Shown in pieces: positions 38,683 through 40,638 of a stretch of DNA of 40,638 nucleotides. Numbering within the stretch: position 1 is the stretch's first letter; each line of letters starts with the position of its first letter. Origin of the DNA: an uncultured Prevotella sp. (lineage in GTDB: Bacteria > Bacteroidota > Bacteroidia > Bacteroidales > Bacteroidaceae); assembly GCA_945869265.1 (NCBI GenBank), contig CAMBOI010000028.1, positions 1 to 40,638 of the forward strand. Direction: 5' to 3'. The notes under the pieces were generated by a model. That model was given only the letters and a program-made list of their open reading frames with translations. It made no database searches and was not told the origin of the DNA. A program made the position numbers and the translations under genes.

Positions 38683-40146
38683 ATGAAAGAAAACATCATT
38701 GGTAGAGAGACTCAGATAGCTGATTTGGAAATGTATATGGAAAGCGGCAGGTCGGAGTTCATTGCAATCTATGGCCGAAGGCGCATAGGCAAGACATATC
38801 TTGTAAAAGAATTGTTTGAGAGCCAGTTACTGTTTAGAGTAACAGGGATGGATAATGTAAACACCCATGACCAAATTCACAACTTTTGCCATGCCATGAA
38901 CATCCAATTTGGCACAAATCATCAAGCGGCTAACTGGATTGAGGCATTTCATTTCTTGGAAAAGGAGATTGAAAAAGACAATAACAGGGATGTCAAGATA
39001 TTGTTCTTCGACGAGTTGCCATGGTTTGATACACGTGGGTCTAACTTTATCAGTGCCTTAGAGCATTTCTGGAATGATTGGGCCTCATATCGCCGTGACA
39101 TAAAACTCATTACTTGCGGGAGTGCCACGACTTGGATGCTTGACAAGGTAATTAATTCACGTGGTGGTCTTCACAATCGTGTTACTCATAAAATGCTATT
39201 GTCACCATTCTCTCTTTATGAGGTGGAGGCATATTTCAAATCTCGTAATTTCTTGTATGAACACGGGGAAATTATTGACTGTTATATGGCTATGGGGGGA
39301 GTGGCATACTATCTGTCGCTTTTCAACAACAATCAGAGTGTGGCACAGAACATACAAAGATTATGCTTCACTGCCGGAGGAGAAATGACAGATGAATTTG
39401 ACAAACTATTCCAATCATTATTCAAAAGGGCAGACAATCATATCGCCATTGTGAATGCCCTTAAAGAAAAGGGAATGGGAATGACGCGTCTTGAACTAAT
39501 TGAAGTCACGAAACTGCCAAACAACGGCAATTTTTCCCGTCTGCTCAACGAACTTGAACAATGTGACTTTATACGAAGCTTTACTCCCTTTGGCAAGACC
39601 CAAAAGGATAGGATGTATCAGTTGATTGATCCTTTCACCTTGTTCTATTTTAGGTTTATGCAACCCAAAACTACATATCTTAATAACCATTGGATAAAGA
39701 TGCAATCAACGCCGAAATATCAAAGTTGGGCTGGATATGCTTTTGAGATAGTATGTTTGCATCATATCAATCAGATTGTCAAGGCATTGGGAATTGATGG
39801 ATGTATCAATATCCCTTGTTCATGGGCTTATCGCCCCACTGCCGCAACAATCGCCAGTGAGGAGGTTGAAGAAGACATCAGGCGAGGTGCGCAGATTGAC
39901 CTTCTGATCGATCGCTCCGACAAGGCAATCACAGTATGTGAGATGAAGTATTCAAACCATGAATATGAGATTGACAAGGATTATGATTCTCATGTTGCCC
40001 GAAGAATGCGAATATTCACAAAAGTGACGAAAACACGCAAGACCATCATTCCTGCATATATCACTCCATACGGACTATATAATAATATGTATAGCCGAAA
40101 GATTCCACGCCAAGTGACAGGTGATGACCTGTTCGCTATGGCATAA
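38683..40146 (+). CDS. AAA-type ATPase with DUF234-like C-terminal domain
   Basis: A 487-residue cytoplasmic P-loop protein. IIGRETQIADLE precedes Walker A GRRRIGKT (31-38) and Walker B ILFFDELPWF (Asp110-Glu111); LITCGSATTWMLDKVI is sensor-1-like; a winged-helix stretch (LELIEVTKLPNNGNFSRLLNE) follows; the C-terminal domain ends with QIDLLIDRSDKAITVCEMKYS, a D-x(n)-E-x-K pattern like a PD-(D/E)XK nuclease (DUF234). Such archaeal-type ATPases are abundant in Bacteroidetes and unstudied as far as I know; a role in selfish DNA or defence has been suggested for relatives. The start at 38683 is set by the promoter; the frame from 38566 passes through the repeat. Confidence 0.9.
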   Translation: MKENIIGRETQIADLEMYMESGRSEFIAIYGRRRIGKTYLVKELFESQLLFRVTGMDNVNTHDQIHNFCHAMNIQFGTNHQAANWIEAFHFLEKEIEKDNNRDVKILFFDELPWFDTRGSNFISALEHFWNDWASYRRDIKLITCGSATTWMLDKVINSRGGLHNRVTHKMLLSPFSLYEVEAYFKSRNFLYEHGEIIDCYMAMGGVAYYLSLFNNNQSVAQNIQRLCFTAGGEMTDEFDKLFQSLFKRADNHIAIVNALKEKGMGMTRLELIEVTKLPNNGNFSRLLNELEQCDFIRSFTPFGKTQKDRMYQLIDPFTLFYFRFMQPKTTYLNNHWIKMQSTPKYQSWAGYAFEIVCLHHINQIVKALGIDGCINIPCSWAYRPTAATIASEEVEEDIRRGAQIDLLIDRSDKAITVCEMKYSNHEYEIDKDYDSHVARRMRIFTKVTKTRKTIIPAYITPYGLYNNMYSRKIPRQVTGDDLFAMA

Positions 40147-40177
40147 CTATGTTTTGTGGATTAGATACATGTAAATA

Positions 40178-40254
40178 GGAATTTTGTGATATTTTCAGAA
40201 GAAATGGCTGGAATTTTGTGATATTTATACCAAAAACCTTTGGAATTTTGTGAT
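40178..40254. repeat. Three direct repeats GGAATTTTGTGAT at exact 32-bp spacing
   Basis: Copies start at 40178, 40210 and 40242; the first two share GGAATTTTGTGATATTT. The third overlaps the -33 box of the promoter at 40239-40269. A 32-bp period is about three DNA turns, so the copies face the same side. Confidence 0.92.
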
Positions 40255-40269
40255 TTATTTGTATCTTTG
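40239..40269 (+). promoter_or_regulatory. Promoter downstream of the 32-bp-spaced repeats
   Basis: TTTG at 40239-40242, 19 bp, TATCTTTG at 40262-40269. It reads into the small frame at 40311. Confidence 0.83.
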
Positions 40270-40310
40270 CAACCGATATATGTTATATTACTGAATACAA
40301 TGCATTGAAT

Positions 40311-40379
40311 ATGAATTTGTTGAGAAGGAAAATAGACTCCTACTTGCTGATTAAGCGATGGCTTGTAAAGAAGGTATAA
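40311..40379 (+). pseudogene. 22-codon remnant, probably the start of a DUF4143-type AAA ATPase
   Basis: The frame reads MNLLRRKIDSYLLIKRWLVKK V then TAA. MxLLxRKIDxYLxxW is the usual beginning of the large Bacteroidetes ATPase family with DUF4143, where it leads into a Walker A motif; here it stops after 22 codons. A consensus promoter lies 41 bases upstream. A real small protein cannot be excluded. Confidence 0.55.
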
Positions 40380-40638
40380 CAATGGTAATATTAACGTTAT
40401 CTGAATAGCCTATAATATTGTAGAGTGTATAGGTAGTGTGAATGTTATAAGTCAGGGCTATTGAATTTTTATACTACGGGTATTTGGTTTATATTCCGCA
40501 CTGCGGAACGTACGTTCCCCACTGCGGAATGTACGTTCCCCACTGCGGTATGTACGTTCCACACTGCGGAACGTAACTCATTTTGTAGTTTAACTATTTA
40601 TGTTGACTACTTATCGTCTTATTTATAAAACAGGTTGA
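40380..40638. other. Gene-free end of the window
   Basis: No gene or promoter is recognised apart from the 21-bp palindromic repeat array at 40499-40575. The sequence continues past the window. Confidence 0.6.
40499..40575. repeat. 21-bp tandem repeat, 3.7 copies, each with a palindromic core
   Basis: Units begin CACTGCGG at 40499, 40520, 40541 and 40562 (the last partial). The core of unit 1, GGAACGTACGTTCC, is a perfect 14-bp palindrome; units 2 and 3 differ by one or two bases. CCGCA before unit 1 pairs with TGCGG in it. Confidence 0.93.

Noticed and set aside
40178..40575. CRISPR-like repeats
   Set aside because: The 32-bp-spaced repeats are only 13-17 bases, three copies, with similar spacers and a promoter inside; the 21-bp array has no spacers at all. 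No cas genes are present.

Overview
The window looks like a chromosomal segment of a Bacteroidales bacterium, most likely Prevotellaceae. The grounds are a SusC/SusD pair beside a hybrid two-component regulator, DUF3943, DUF4248, Rpn/PD-(D/E)XK and LA_2272-type proteins, and many promoters of the Bacteroidetes form TTTG-N19/20-TAnnTTTG, which I used to choose start codons. No rRNA or tRNA was seen. All family names come from reading motifs in the translations; no database was searched.

Layout. 1-765: C-terminal part of an unrecognised protein and a doubtful small ORF. 801-3253: secreted CE7 acetyl xylan esterase and a bile-acid:sodium-type symporter. 3249-4408: a graveyard in which pieces of susC, susD and a DUF1349 gene are joined end to end. 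9603-4451 (minus): five genes in one direction: GH2 glycosidase, DUF1349 lipoprotein, Nim/PNPOx-like flavoprotein, short-chain dehydrogenase, inositol-monophosphatase-like enzyme. 12585-9934 (minus): an Rpn-type nuclease with a 12-bp tandem repeat, then a tight four-gene set (YqiA-like esterase, rhodanese lipoprotein, YgbA-like protein, zinc-ribbon protein). 13399-12692 (minus): a PatB/MalY aminotransferase lacking its first part. 13530-16166: sufS remnant, dicarboxylate/amino-acid symporter, BaiN/HI0933-type flavoprotein.

16379-18170 holds an HU-like DNA-binding protein and a DUF4248 protein, divergent, around an intergenic region with 10-bp tandem repeats and DnaA-box-like sites. Next comes a large nested inverted repeat (35-bp arms around a 50-bp perfect palindrome) and a deleted IS3-type transposase. 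18310-27921 (plus): SF1 helicase; ECF sigma factor, minimal anti-sigma and STN-bearing outer-membrane receptor; then a tightly coupled trio of an LA_2272-like repeat protein, DUF3943 and a THUMP-like methyltransferase. 27998-29143: GNAT-type protein.

29157-38405: a polysaccharide-utilisation core (hybrid two-component system, SusC, SusD) ending in a strong terminator with no enzyme gene after it. 38683-40146: a DUF234-type AAA ATPase whose promoter lies in a 53-bp duplication. 40178-40575: a second promoter inside 32-bp-spaced direct repeats, leading into a 22-codon remnant that looks like the start of another AAA ATPase, then a 21-bp palindromic tandem array.

Two themes stand out. First, many genes survive only as pieces joined at clean deletion junctions (susC, susD, DUF1349, SDR, patB, sufS, IS3, ATPase); this is either real genome erosion or an assembly artefact. 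Second, two neighbouring ATPase loci each have a private set of repeats phased with their promoter, which may be an undescribed self-regulation arrangement.
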